Positions 46,549 through 56,253 of a DNA stretch of 58,350 bases are shown here, piece after piece. The notes under the pieces were generated by a model, which made no database searches, was not told the DNA's origin, and saw only the letters and a program-made list of their open reading frames with translations. Position numbers and translations under genes: made by a program. The stretch spans positions 1 through 58,350 of the forward strand of contig NZ_JADPEG010000001.1 in NCBI RefSeq assembly GCF_015667585.1, given 5' to 3'. Position 1 is the first letter of the stretch. Each line of letters begins with the position of its first letter. The DNA comes from Clostridium sp. D33t1_170424_F3. Lineage in GTDB: Bacteria; Bacillota; Clostridia; Oscillospirales; Acutalibacteraceae.

Positions 46549-48225
46549 ATGCTTTCTCAGCTTTATATTGAGAATATTGCCGTGATCGAAAAGGCGTCCA
46601 TTGAATTTCAAACGGGTTTTAATGTCCTGACGGGAGAAACTGGCGCCGGCAAATCCATTCTGATTGATTCCCTCCATGCGGTTTTGGGGGAACGGGTTTC
46701 CAAAGACTTGATCCGCACCGGCGCGCGTTCTGCGTTTGTCAGTGCGGCTTTTTCAAATATAAACGAAACCGTACAAAAAAAGCTGGATGAGCTGGGCTAT
46801 GTTCCGGAAGAGGATGGAACTCTGATTTTGCAGCGGGAGATTTCCATGGACAGCAAAAAAGCCTGCCGGGTCAATGGGCGGCCGGCCACCGTTTCTGTTT
46901 TAAAGGAGCTGGGGTCTCTGTTGATTCATATCCACGGACAGCACGAAAGCTATGGACTTTTATCCCCGGAAACCCATATGAGCTATCTGGACCGTATGGG
47001 GGTTCCGGAAACGCTGCTGCAACAGTATAAAGAAGCATACCGCCGGATGCTCCGCATAAAAAAAGAACGGGATTCCTTTGAGATGGACGAGGCGCAGAAA
47101 GCCCGGCAAATCGACTTGCTCACCTACCAGATTGACGAGCTGGAGCAGGCGCATTTACAGCCGGGAGAACAGGAAGCGCTGAATGAACAGCGTAAAATGT
47201 ACCGCAACAGCGAGAAAATTGCGGCAGCCCTGCAATTGGCGGCGGAGGCGCTGGACGGAGGAGAAAGCTCAGAAGGCGCTGTCAGCGCAGTCAGCAGCAC
47301 GGCTAACGCGTTGCTGGAAGCGGGGCATTATCTACCGGATGCCGCGGCACTGGAGGAACGCGTCCGCAGCGTTTCCTACGAGTTGGAGGACTGCAGCGCG
47401 GAAATCACCCGGCTGTTTTCTCAAATTGAGTACGATCCCGAAGAACTGGAACAGATTGAGGCGCGGTTGGATGTCCTCTATCGGTTGGGTTTAAAATATG
47501 GCGGCAGCACGGAGGAAATGCTGGCCTATTTGGAAACCTGCCGTGAGCAGCTGCGCAAAATAGAGCTGTCTAACGAGCGGATTGTACAGCTTACAGCGGA
47601 GTATCAGGAAGCCAAAGAAGAAGCCGTTCTCTATGCGGCGGAGCTGTCCCGGCATCGAAAAGAAACAGCGGCGCTTTTCGCTGCCCGTGTCAAACAGGAG
47701 CTCTTTTTTTTAAATATGCCGCATGTCGATTTCCTTGTTGCGCAGGAAGAAACGGCGCTGGACAGCAACGGCTGCGACAAAATACAATTTTTGATTTCCA
47801 CAAACCCGGGCGAACCGGCAAAGCCCCTGGCGCGCATCGCATCGGGCGGCGAACTGTCCCGCATTATGCTGGCGATCAAAACAGTGCTTGCGGGTGTAGA
47901 TCAGATTCACACGCTGATTTTCGACGAGGTGGATACCGGCATCAGCGGTAGTGCGGCGCAAAAGGTGGGCCTGAAATTGAAAGAGGTTTCTGCTTCCCGT
48001 CAGGTCATCTGCGTGACGCATTTGGCACAGATCGCCGCGTTGGCAAACCACCATTTTTTGATCCAGAAACATGTCAGAGAGGACAAAACCTACACAGAAG
48101 TCCATGCGCTTACCCATGAAGGGCGTAAGCGGGAGCTGGCCCGCATCATCGGCGGGGCGGAAATGACCGACCTGACCCTGCAAAACGCGGAAGAAATGCT
48201 GCGAATGGCTGGGAACGGGGCTTGA
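46549..48225 (+). CDS. recN: DNA repair protein RecN
   Basis: 558-residue SMC-like ATPase acting early in double-strand break repair. The Walker A GETGAGKS lies at residues 29-36, followed by a Q-rich GQHESYGLL block, a central coiled coil (about 150-370) and the C-terminal signature ASGGELSRIMLAIK with Walker B LIFDEVDTGISG. Full length. It starts 6 bp after argR and ends inside the -35 box of the tyrS T-box promoter. Confidence 0.96.
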   Translation: MLSQLYIENIAVIEKASIEFQTGFNVLTGETGAGKSILIDSLHAVLGERVSKDLIRTGARSAFVSAAFSNINETVQKKLDELGYVPEEDGTLILQREISMDSKKACRVNGRPATVSVLKELGSLLIHIHGQHESYGLLSPETHMSYLDRMGVPETLLQQYKEAYRRMLRIKKERDSFEMDEAQKARQIDLLTYQIDELEQAHLQPGEQEALNEQRKMYRNSEKIAAALQLAAEALDGGESSEGAVSAVSSTANALLEAGHYLPDAAALEERVRSVSYELEDCSAEITRLFSQIEYDPEELEQIEARLDVLYRLGLKYGGSTEEMLAYLETCREQLRKIELSNERIVQLTAEYQEAKEEAVLYAAELSRHRKETAALFAARVKQELFFLNMPHVDFLVAQEETALDSNGCDKIQFLISTNPGEPAKPLARIASGGELSRIMLAIKTVLAGVDQIHTLIFDEVDTGISGSAAQKVGLKLKEVSASRQVICVTHLAQIAALANHHFLIQKHVREDKTYTEVHALTHEGRKRELARIIGGAEMTDLTLQNAEEMLRMAGNGA

Positions 48226-48250
48226 CTTTCTGATTTTGTTTGCGTATAAT
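48222..48250 (+). promoter_or_regulatory. Sigma-A promoter of the tyrS T-box leader
   Basis: TTGACT (48222-48227), 17 nt, TATAAT (48245-48250). The -35 box overlaps the recN stop codon. Confidence 0.8.
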
Positions 48251-48251
48251 A

Positions 48252-48522
48252 ACAAGCAATGGCTGAGATAGGAAGAAGTACACAGATTTCCTTGGCAAAG
48301 AGAGCCCGTGGCTGGTGGAAACGGGAGCAAGCGTCTGTGGAAATACCTCCTGGAGCCGCCGGATGGAACGTATGAAAATACCAGTAGATTTGGCCGTTCG
48401 GGCGCACGTTACAGCGCACGGGTATGTTTGTACCCATGAGGCCGTATTTGTGAGAATACGGTGAACTGAGGTGGTACCGCGGATTTTCCGCCCTCTGCAA
48501 AATAGCAGGGGGCGTTTTTTAT
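48252..48522 (+). promoter_or_regulatory. Tyrosine T-box riboswitch
   Basis: Leader of about 270 nt between the promoter and tyrS. The T-box core GAACTGAGGTGGTACCGCGG (about 48463-48482) is diagnostic. A TAC codon (48379-48381) in the 3' part of stem I fits a tyrosine specifier, matching the downstream gene. The intrinsic terminator is GCCCTCTGC / GCAGGGGGC plus TTTTTT (about 48490-48520). Uncharged tRNA-Tyr should stabilise the antiterminator and permit tyrS transcription. Confidence 0.9.
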
Positions 48523-48561
48523 TTTATAGCCGCCCCCGAATAATTATTGGAGGTAAGAAAA

Positions 48562-49791
48562 ATGGGAGTCTATGATGAACTGCAGGCAAGAGGCCTGATA
48601 GCCCAGATGACCGACGAGGAAAAGATCAAAGAGCTGCTCAACAACGACAAAATTACCTTTTACATCGGGTTTGATCCGACGGCGGACAGCCTGCATGTGG
48701 GGCATTTTGTGCAGATCATGGTAATGGCGCACATGCAGCGGGCCGGACATGTGCCGATCGCACTGTTTGGCGGTGGAACCGGTATGATCGGCGATCCGTC
48801 CGGAAAGTCCGATATGCGCCAGATGCTGACAAAGGAGACCATCGATCACAACATCGCCTGTTTCCAAAAGCAGATGTCCCGCCTGATCGATTTTTCTGAA
48901 GGAAAGGCGATCATGGCGAACAACGGCGATTGGCTGCTTGACCTGAATTACATTGAGTTCCTGCGCGATATTGGCGTGCATTTCTCTGTCAACCGGATGC
49001 TGGCAGCGGAGTGCTATAAGCAGCGTCTGGAAAAGGGCCTGTCCTTCTTTGAGCTGAATTACATGCTGATGCAGAGCTACGATTTCCTTGAGCTGAACCA
49101 TCGCTATAACTGTGTGATGGAACTCGGCGGCGACGACCAGTGGAGCAATATCATCGGCGGCGTAAGGCTGCTCCGTCAGAAGGAAGCAAAGGAAGTCTAC
49201 GGCATGACCTTTACTTTGCTGACCACCAGCGAAGGAAAAAAGATGGGCAAAACGGAAAAGGGCGCCGTATGGCTCGATCCGGAAAAAACCTCCCCGTTCG
49301 ATTTTTACCAGTACTGGCGCAATGTGGACGACGCGGACGTCATCCGCTGCCTGAAAATTCTGACCTTCCTGCCGATGGAAGAGATCAACGAACTAGCCAA
49401 GTTGGAGGGCGGCGAGCTGAACAAGGCGAAGGAGATTCTTGCCTTTGAGGTAACCAAGCTGATCCATGGGGAAGAAGAGGCTGTAAAGGCGCAGGAGGGC
49501 GCACGGGCACTGTTCGGCGCAGGCGCCAACACGGACAACATGCCTTCTTCCACCATTACCTCTGCCGACTTTACTGACGGAGCGATCGGCGTTCTGGACA
49601 TGCTCACAAAAGTGAAGCTGATCCCGTCCCGTGCGGAGGGACGCCGTCTGATTGAACAGGGCGGACTTTCTGTGGACGATGTAAAAATTACGTCAATCGG
49701 GGAAACGCTGACGCTTGCAGGCAACTTTGAAAAGAAGTATGTCATCGTGAAAAAGGGCAAAAAGGTATATCATAAAATCACTGTAGAATAA
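48562..49791 (+). CDS. tyrS: Tyrosyl-tRNA synthetase
   Basis: 409-residue class I aminoacyl-tRNA synthetase. The HIGH-like motif is in DSLHVGHF, the KMSKS-like motif is KKMGKTEKG, and a C-terminal S4 RNA-binding domain (about 345-405) recognises tRNA-Tyr. Tyrosine-binding residues in FDPTADSL and [10 protein letters not shown] are intact. An ATG at 48547 is rejected because GGAGG (48549-48553) is 8 nt before the ATG at 48562. Controlled by the upstream T-box; a strong terminator follows. Confidence 0.97.
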   Translation: MGVYDELQARGLIAQMTDEEKIKELLNNDKITFYIGFDPTADSLHVGHFVQIMVMAHMQRAGHVPIALFGGGTGMIGDPSGKSDMRQMLTKETIDHNIACFQKQMSRLIDFSEGKAIMANNGDWLLDLNYIEFLRDIGVHFSVNRMLAAECYKQRLEKGLSFFELNYMLMQSYDFLELNHRYNCVMELGGDDQWSNIIGGVRLLRQKEAKEVYGMTFTLLTTSEGKKMGKTEKGAVWLDPEKTSPFDFYQYWRNVDDADVIRCLKILTFLPMEEINELAKLEGGELNKAKEILAFEVTKLIHGEEEAVKAQEGARALFGAGANTDNMPSSTITSADFTDGAIGVLDMLTKVKLIPSRAEGRRLIEQGGLSVDDVKITSIGETLTLAGNFEKKYVIVKKGKKVYHKITVE

Positions 49792-49803
49792 TAAAATTGC
49801 ACT

Positions 49804-49842
49804 AAAAAGAGCAACGCCGATTGAACGGCGTTGCTCTTTTCT
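49804..49842. terminator. Bidirectional terminator of tyrS and the flavodiiron gene
   Basis: AAAAGAGCAACGCCG / CGGCGTTGCTCTTTT, a 15-bp stem with a short loop and flanking A and T runs. Confidence 0.9.
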
Positions 49843-49880
49843 TTATATGTCAGACAGAGGTGCTAACAGTGCAAATTCAA

Positions 49881-51089
49881 TTATGAATCGGACAATGAAG
49901 CAAGAATCTGATCTTTCAGCTCAGTCAGTGCGGAAAGGGAATCTTCTTTCACCGCAGATTTTATGGTAACTACCGGCTCCAGGACCTGCATATTCTTCAT
50001 TTCTCCCAGCAGCGCTTTCATCTGCTTTGCACTGGAAGGCGCCCAGGAGCCATTTTCAATCAAAGCGAAGGTACGGTTTTGCAGGTTTAACGCCTTCATA
50101 TCGTGCAGGAAATTCAACATGGCAGGATAAATACCGTTATTATAAGTAGGAGCCGCCAAAACCAAGTGGCTGCAACGGAACACTTCCGCAATCAAAGTGG
50201 ATACATGCGTGCTGGAAATATCATAAGTCATAATATTTTTAACGCCGTTTTCTGCCAGCCTGGCAGCTAAAACATTGACCGCATTTTCTGTATCTCCGTA
50301 CATGGAACCATAAAACAGCGCTACGGTGCGTTCCTCAGGCTCATAGCTGCTCCAATGCATGTATTTGTCCAGAAGATAGTCCAGATTGCTGCGCCAGACT
50401 GTACCGTGCAGCGGGCAAATCATTTGGATTTCCAAGCCGGACAGTTTTTTCAATGCGGTCTGTACCTGCGGGCCATATTTTCCCACGATGTTGCTGTAAT
50501 AACGCCGCGCGTCCGCCAGCCAGTCCCGATCAAAATCAACTTCATCGTTAAACAGGTTTCCGTTCAGCGCACCAAAGCTGCCAAAAGCATCCGCAGAAAA
50601 GAGAATCTTTTCGCTCTCCTCATAAGTCATCATAACTTCCGGCCAGTGGATCATCGGAGTAAAATAGAAGCGGAGCGTATGACGTCCAAGAGAAATCGTG
50701 TCATTTTCCACGACAGTTAAAGTACGGTTCTCCAAATCCATATCATAAAATTGACGGATATATGCAAGCGTTTTGGCATTTCCCACGATCTTGAGCGCCG
50801 GGAACCGGATCATAAGCTCTTCGATATTGGCGCAATGATCCGGTTCCATGTGATTGACCACCAGGTAGTCCAGGTCACGTCCATTTAAAACATGGAAAAG
50901 ATTCTCCAAGAACTGACGGGTAATAGAAGAATCCACCGTATCAATCAACGCGGTTTTCTCATCCAAAATCAGGTAGGAATTGTAGGCGACGCCGCGGGGA
51001 ATCGGAAACAGGTTCTCAAACAAAGCCAGCCGGCGGTCGCTTCCACCTACCCAATGGATGGAATCAGTCAATTTGCGTGTACAATGCAT
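49881..51089 (-). CDS. FprA-family flavodiiron protein
   Basis: 402-residue A-type flavoprotein. The N-terminal beta-lactamase-like domain carries the diiron ligands HMEPDH (motif HxExDH), H in PMIHWPEV, D in ADAFGSFGA and H in CPLHGTVW; the C-terminal flavodoxin domain (about 250-400) has the FMN loop YGSMYGDTENAV. It reduces oxygen and/or nitric oxide to water or nitrous oxide, protecting an anaerobe. The frame opens at 51101, but AAAAGGATG suits the ATG at 51089. Monocistronic; partner rubredoxin is not in the window. Confidence 0.93.
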   Translation of the reverse strand: MHCTRKLTDSIHWVGGSDRRLALFENLFPIPRGVAYNSYLILDEKTALIDTVDSSITRQFLENLFHVLNGRDLDYLVVNHMEPDHCANIEELMIRFPALKIVGNAKTLAYIRQFYDMDLENRTLTVVENDTISLGRHTLRFYFTPMIHWPEVMMTYEESEKILFSADAFGSFGALNGNLFNDEVDFDRDWLADARRYYSNIVGKYGPQVQTALKKLSGLEIQMICPLHGTVWRSNLDYLLDKYMHWSSYEPEERTVALFYGSMYGDTENAVNVLAARLAENGVKNIMTYDISSTHVSTLIAEVFRCSHLVLAAPTYNNGIYPAMLNFLHDMKALNLQNRTFALIENGSWAPSSAKQMKALLGEMKNMQVLEPVVTIKSAVKEDSLSALTELKDQILASLSDS

Positions 51090-51474
51090 AAAGATCAACA
51101 TCCTTTTTATGATTTATTTTTGTCCCTTGACTCTCAACAGAATTTACTTCTGTTCCTGGTAAAAAGTTTTGGCTTTAACTTGGTAGATATGCCACATGAG
51201 GCAATGGAAGAAAATAGCGATTAACTATGTTAGCTCTTACTAACCGATTACAAGGATACACGTTTTTTGATAAAAAATCAATAGAAGGGAACGAAGAATA
51301 TTTTAAACGATTCAAAAGGAATAAGGGCGAATTTAACAAGGAAATTTCTTCTATATTTTACCTCCAACCGAGCGCAGCCGACCTTGTTATTTTCGTCATT
51401 CATAACGCATTTATCAAAAAAGTATTCGACTAAGAAAATGTGGTTGTTTTTTATGATGATTTCGCTGGTTCGAA
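51090..51474. other. Intergenic region without a supported gene
   Basis: AT-rich spacer between divergent genes. Short ORFs on both strands (for example 51227-51433) lack ribosome binding sites and recognisable motifs. The stretch 51165-51225 reads as a plausible C-terminal tail of a protein (VKSFGFNLVDMPHEAMEE) without a body before it, so a decayed gene is possible. Nothing firm. Confidence 0.4.
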
Positions 51475-51503
51475 TTGACTTTTCCACGCAAAATGGCTAT
51501 AAT
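51475..51503 (+). promoter_or_regulatory. Sigma-A promoter before tgt
   Basis: TTGACT (51475-51480), 17 nt, TATAAT (51498-51503), predicted start near 51510. Confidence 0.75.
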
Positions 51504-51515
51504 AATTACGCTAGA

Positions 51516-51555
51516 AGGCGGTGCTGCAAGTAAATTACAGCACCGCCTGTTTTTT
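51516..51555 (+). terminator. Promoter-proximal terminator (possible attenuator) before tgt
   Basis: AGGCGGTGCTG (51516-51526) and CAGCACCGCCT (51538-51548) form a perfect 11-bp stem with an 11-nt loop, followed by GTTTTTT. It starts only a few bases after the predicted transcription start, so unless it is read through the transcript would be about 45 nt. Confidence 0.75.
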
Positions 51556-51570
51556 GGAATGATCAAATGA

Positions 51571-52722
<1,152 letters not shown>

Positions 52723-52734
52723 CAATAAATTCTC

Positions 52735-52763
52735 TTGCATGGCAACCCATTTATTGCTATAAT
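52735..52763 (+). promoter_or_regulatory. Sigma-A promoter of yajC
   Basis: TTGCAT (52735-52740), 17 nt, TATAAT (52758-52763). Allows yajC to be transcribed apart from tgt. Confidence 0.6.
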
Positions 52764-52797
52764 TAATAACATTAATATGGAGGTGCAGTATCGTATA

Positions 52798-53136
52798 ATG
52801 GAAAATTTTATTACCCTTGCTCAGGACCCGGCTGCCGGCGGCGGCAACATGTGGACAATCCTCATTTTTTATGCCGTAATCATCGTAGGTTTTTACCTTC
52901 TGCTGATCCGTCCTTCTTCAAAGAAGAAAAAGAAGGAAGAAGCCATGCGCAAAAATGCGCAGATCGGCGATGAAATTACCACGATCGGCGGTATTTCCGG
53001 ACGTATTATAAGCGTTAAGGAAGAAACCGATACGGTAGTAATCGAAACCGGCACCGATCGTGCAAAGATTCGCGTAAAGCGTTGGGCGATTGGCAGTGTG
53101 GATACCGTGCACGAAGAGCTCGATACCAAAAAATAA
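52798..53136 (+). CDS. yajC: Preprotein translocase subunit YajC
   Basis: 112-residue protein with one membrane helix (about 18-38) followed by a Lys-rich stretch (SSKKKKKEE) and a small beta domain with MRKNAQIGDEITTIGGISGRI, the YajC signature. It associates with SecDF and the Sec translocon. The start is uncertain: ATG 52798 is 14 nt after GGAGG, whereas the ATG at 52777 overlaps that same site. Confidence 0.9.
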   Translation: MENFITLAQDPAAGGGNMWTILIFYAVIIVGFYLLLIRPSSKKKKKEEAMRKNAQIGDEITTIGGISGRIISVKEETDTVVIETGTDRAKIRVKRWAIGSVDTVHEELDTKK

Positions 53137-53207
53137 GCAGCCCATTGGAAGTATATACCGGACGTTCCCCGAATATCTATAAAGCAGATATTGGAGGAGG
53201 GCGTCAT

Positions 53208-53618
53208 ATGAAAACTACTAGATCCAGTAAGAACAACGCCGTACTCGGCGCGCTGCGTTCCATCGTGATCGGTTCTGTCGTCGGTGCGGTATTATGTGCG
53301 GTTCTGCTCGCTGCCTGCGCCTTTGGATTCGTACAGGCAAAGCATATCCCACAATTTGCGATTGATCCGATCATCATAGCGGTTTCCGCATTAAGCTCTT
53401 TTTTGGCCGGGTATATCACCGCGAGGATATCCAAGAAAAACGGCCTGCTACTTGGTGCGCTGTCCGGGTTGTTTTTGTTCCTGCTGTTCCTGTTGGCGGG
53501 TGTAATCGCTTTACATGAAGCGTTTATCCTCTCCACTCTGACGCGTCTGGCAGTCATGGTACTTGGCGGCGCAATCGGTGGATTGATTGCTGTCAGCAAG
53601 AAAAGCAAAATAAAATAG
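53208..53618 (+). CDS. TIGR04086 family membrane protein
   Basis: 136-residue protein with four membrane helices (about 18-40, 50-70, 76-98, 106-128) in a regular small-protein layout. It matches the TIGR04086 family, which in clostridia lies almost always between yajC and the SCIFF peptide gene; the role is unknown, but the link suggests a part in secretion or in SCIFF handling. ATG 53208 follows GGAGGAGGG. Confidence 0.8.
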   Translation: MKTTRSSKNNAVLGALRSIVIGSVVGAVLCAVLLAACAFGFVQAKHIPQFAIDPIIIAVSALSSFLAGYITARISKKNGLLLGALSGLFLFLLFLLAGVIALHEAFILSTLTRLAVMVLGGAIGGLIAVSKKSKIK

Positions 53619-53642
53619 CACTTTTCTTATAGCATCCATTGT

Positions 53643-53650
53643 GATATAAT
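53643..53650 (+). promoter_or_regulatory. Extended -10 promoter of scfA
   Basis: TATAAT at 53645-53650 with a TG two bases before it (TGATATAAT overlapping 53642), and only a weak -35. An extended -10 promoter would give scfA its own transcript. Confidence 0.5.
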
Positions 53651-53685
53651 AAGCGAAGGAAATTACATGGAATGGGGGTTTCACG

Positions 53686-53832
53686 ATGAAGCAGATCAAA
53701 ACTTTGAATAAGGCAAATCTGAAGGAAAGCGCTGTCAAAGGCGGCTGCGGCGAATGCCAGGCTTCCTGCCAGTCCGCTTGTAAGACTTCCTGCACTGTTG
53801 CAAATCAGAAGTGCGAAAACGCAAACAGATAA
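53686..53832 (+). CDS. scfA: SCIFF ranthipeptide precursor (six Cys in forty-five)
   Basis: 48-residue peptide with six cysteines at 21, 24, 28, 32, 36 and 43, preceded by a leader MKQIKTLNKANLKES. This is the SCIFF family, conserved across clostridia. Its maturase forms thioether bonds from cysteine sulfur to a non-alpha carbon (gamma carbon), giving a ranthipeptide; a role in quorum-sensing-like signalling or metabolism has been proposed in clostridia. Too short for automatic calling at usual cut-offs. It has an extended -10 promoter and a GGGG-type ribosome binding site (AATGGGGGTTTCACG). A terminator separates it from scfB. Confidence 0.93.
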   Translation: MKQIKTLNKANLKESAVKGGCGECQASCQSACKTSCTVANQKCENANR

Positions 53833-53860
53833 GCAGCCATCAATTGAACCAACCTAAACA

Positions 53861-53890
53861 AAGGGACAGGGAAATCTGTCCCTTAAATTT
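53861..53890 (+). terminator. Hairpin terminator between scfA and scfB
   Basis: AAGGGACAG (53861-53869) / CTGTCCCTT (53876-53884), then AAATTTT. Partial termination here would let scfA transcript exceed maturase transcript. Confidence 0.7.
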
Positions 53891-53911
53891 TGTGCAAACG
53901 GGGAAAAGTAA

Positions 53912-55270
53912 ATGATTCATAAATATATGCTAAACGGGTACCGCATTGTGATGGACACGAACAGCGGCGCCGTTCACCTTTTTGATGAGATACCATATTC
54001 CATGCTGGATTATTTGAATGACAGCGTACCGGATACGCCGCCGCAGGAGATGCTTACTGCATTAGGGGCGAAATATGACGAATCTGCTGTTTTAGAAGCC
54101 TATGAGGAACTGAAAGAACTGTATCAATGCGATCAGCTCTTCTCATCAGATGAATATGAAAAGTTCGCGAATATGATGACCAATGCGCCGATCAAATCCA
54201 TGTGTTTAAATATAGCGCATGACTGCAATCTGCGCTGCGAATACTGCTTTGCCGCAAAGGGTGATTTTGGGCGTGGCCGGATGCTCATGCCGTTGGAAGT
54301 TGCCAAAAAAGCAATTGACTTCTTGATTGAAAAATCTGAAGGGCGTCACAATCTGGAAGTGGATTTCTTTGGCGGAGAGCCCCTGATGAATTTTGAAGTC
54401 GTGAAAGAAACAGTTGCATACGCGCGCAGTATCGAAAAGGCGCATCATAAAAACTTCCGCTTTACCATTACAACGAACGGCCTGATGCTGACGGACGACA
54501 AAATTGATTTTATCAACCGAGAGATGTCCAATGTGGTTCTCTCAATCGATGGGAGAAAGGAAGTCAACGACCGCCTCCGTGTGCGTACCGACGGCAGTGG
54601 ATGTTATGATTCCATTGTTCCGCGTTTTCAGAAACTGGTTGCTACACGCGGTGATAAAGACTATTATGCGCGCGGAACCTTTACAAAGTATAATCTTGAT
54701 TTTACAGATGACGTCCTCCATTTAGTAGAGCTCGGCTTTGACCAGGTATCGGTTGAGCCTGTGGTTTCCGACCCGAATCTAAGCTACTCAATTCAGAAAG
54801 AGGATTTACCGGTTGTATTTAAAGAATATGAACGTCTTGCAAATACAATCATTGAAAATCGGAAGGCGGGGAAGTGGTTTAACTTCTTCCATTTCATGCT
54901 GGATCTAAACCAGGGCCCCTGTGCAATCAAGAGGCTGCGTGGATGCAGCTGTGGCAACGAATACATCGCGATTACGCCGGAAGGTGATATTTTCCCGTGC
55001 CATCAATTTGTCGGGGATGACAATTGGAAAATGGGAAACGTAATGGACGGTTCGTTTGACATGAAGCGCAAGAACCTGTTTGCACTTGCCAATGTATACA
55101 GCAAAGAAGACTGCAAGAACTGCTGGGCTAAATTCTACTGCAGCGGCGGCTGTAATGCGAACAATTCACAATATGAGAGAGATATCCATAAGCCCCATAA
55201 AATCGCCTGTGAGCTGGAGAAAAAGCGTTTGGAATGTGCTGTGATGATCCAAGCGGCTTTGGCTGAATGA
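53912..55270 (+). CDS. scfB: SCIFF radical SAM maturase
   Basis: 452-residue radical SAM/SPASM enzyme. The N-terminal region (about 1-90) contains a RiPP recognition element-like domain. The [4Fe-4S]-SAM motif is C105, C109, C112 in DCNLRCEYC. The SPASM domain (about 330-440) has the auxiliary-cluster cysteines in CAIKRLRGCSCGNE, FPCHQF and CKNCWAKFYCSGGC. It cross-links the SCIFF peptide encoded just upstream. Full length. Confidence 0.95.
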   Translation: MIHKYMLNGYRIVMDTNSGAVHLFDEIPYSMLDYLNDSVPDTPPQEMLTALGAKYDESAVLEAYEELKELYQCDQLFSSDEYEKFANMMTNAPIKSMCLNIAHDCNLRCEYCFAAKGDFGRGRMLMPLEVAKKAIDFLIEKSEGRHNLEVDFFGGEPLMNFEVVKETVAYARSIEKAHHKNFRFTITTNGLMLTDDKIDFINREMSNVVLSIDGRKEVNDRLRVRTDGSGCYDSIVPRFQKLVATRGDKDYYARGTFTKYNLDFTDDVLHLVELGFDQVSVEPVVSDPNLSYSIQKEDLPVVFKEYERLANTIIENRKAGKWFNFFHFMLDLNQGPCAIKRLRGCSCGNEYIAITPEGDIFPCHQFVGDDNWKMGNVMDGSFDMKRKNLFALANVYSKEDCKNCWAKFYCSGGCNANNSQYERDIHKPHKIACELEKKRLECAVMIQAALAE

Positions 55271-55299
55271 GATGCGTTTATCGTTCTAATTATGACAGA

Positions 55300-55341
55300 A
55301 AATACACGCGGATGCATGATATACAGCCGCGTGTATTTTTA
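55300..55341 (+). terminator. Rho-independent terminator after scfB
   Basis: AAATACACGCGG / CCGCGTGTATTT with a 15-nt loop, followed by TTTTA. Confidence 0.8.
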
Positions 55342-55350
55342 TGCAGTTCT

Positions 55351-55399
55351 GTTTAACATAATGCAGTTTACATAAACCTGCACAGGTTTACATAAATCC
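55351..55399. repeat. Repeats resembling Xer (dif) half-sites
   Basis: Three repeats, GTTTAACATAA (55351-55361), AGTTTACATAA (55365-55375) and GGTTTACATAA (55386-55395 region), of which the reverse complements TTATGTTAAAC and TTATGTAAACT resemble the XerD-binding arm of dif sites. The first and second overlap in an 11-6-11 arrangement (55351-55378), which is the dif geometry. The XerC-type arm is a poor match, so this may instead be an operator. The rest of 55400-55540 holds no gene I can see. Confidence 0.4.
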
Positions 55400-55539
55400 G
55401 TTCCGCGCGTTTTTGCTGTATGTATGAAAATGTAAGAAATATTCATAGGGATATTGCACTGCATTTGGAAAAGTATTATAGTATATATGGACGGACTGTG
55501 ATAGATTCTGTGACTTCTTTACATGTTTCTGTCAGGCTA

Positions 55540-55569
55540 ACATAAATCGTTTCTCTTTTTCATACCAAT
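55540..55569 (+). promoter_or_regulatory. Sigma-E-like promoter of spoIIM
   Basis: ACATAAAT (55540-55547), 13 nt, CATACCAAT (55561-55569) fits the mother-cell sigma-E pattern (HATA at -35; CATACANT at -10 with one mismatch). SpoIIM is a sigma-E gene in B. subtilis. Confidence 0.5.
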
Positions 55570-55602
55570 TAAAGGTAATGTAACCTTTAGGAGGGTATGG
55601 AT

Positions 55603-56232
55603 GTGAAAGGGACAAACGTTTTTTCACGTGGCAATTGGGGAAAAAAGATCATAGATAAAGCCAGTTTGGTTTCTGCAATCAAAAACCATTTCATTATGAT
55701 TTTACTGGCATTGTGTTTTCTGGGAGGAATGGTTTTTGGAGCCATCCTGGCCAGGAGCATCGATCAGACGATTTTAAGCAAAATAGATTTTCTGTTTGTC
55801 AGTAATTTTCAGGAACGTACGGTTCAACCGGTTTTCTCTGTATTAACAGCGTCTTTCTCATCCTCGTTTCTTTTTTTATTCGCTTGCTTTTTGTGCGGCC
55901 TATCCGTATGGGGTGTTTTTATGGTTCCGGTCATTCTGTTTTTTCGAGGGATCGGGCTGGGAATGACCTCTGGATATCTTTATGCGCTCTACGGTTTTCA
56001 TGGCGTTATCTTTAACTTCCTGGTTATTTTGCCAGGCGCTTTCCTTTGCTGCTTTGCGTTGCTTTTAGCTGCCAAAGAAAGCATGCATTTATCCCGCAAT
56101 ATTACCAGCAGCGGAGGTCTAAATACCAAAGTATACTTTCTCCGTTTTGGCAAGGCTTTAATGATCTGTTTTTTGGCGGCTGTACTGGATTTGTTGACAA
56201 CTGTTTGTTTTGCGGGGCTTTTTTCTTTTTAA
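55603..56232 (+). CDS. spoIIM: Stage II sporulation protein M
   Basis: 209-residue membrane protein with about five helices and the SpoIIM/DUF95 pattern (LILFFRGIGLGMTSGYLYALYGFHG-type central block, here VILFFRGIGLGMTSG). With SpoIID and SpoIIP it forms the engulfment machine that thins septal peptidoglycan in the mother cell. An ATG at 55597 lies 2 nt after AGGAGG; the GTG at 55603 has an 8-nt spacer and is preferred. A 7-bp hairpin (55570-55589) sits just before the ribosome binding site. xerD follows 21 bp downstream; B. subtilis also has these genes close together. Confidence 0.9.
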   Translation: MKGTNVFSRGNWGKKIIDKASLVSAIKNHFIMILLALCFLGGMVFGAILARSIDQTILSKIDFLFVSNFQERTVQPVFSVLTASFSSSFLFLFACFLCGLSVWGVFMVPVILFFRGIGLGMTSGYLYALYGFHGVIFNFLVILPGAFLCCFALLLAAKESMHLSRNITSSGGLNTKVYFLRFGKALMICFLAAVLDLLTTVCFAGLFSF

Positions 56233-56253
56233 ATCAGAGGGGATAGGGTAAAA

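Noticed and set aside
51227-51487. Short ORFs of 68-69 residues on both strands between the flavodiiron and tgt genes
   Set aside because: No ribosome binding site, no motif, and AT-rich non-coding character; at most gene remnants.
55351-55400. CRISPR array
   Set aside because: The repeats are about 11 bp with irregular 3-10 bp spacing and no cas genes; too short and too few for CRISPR.
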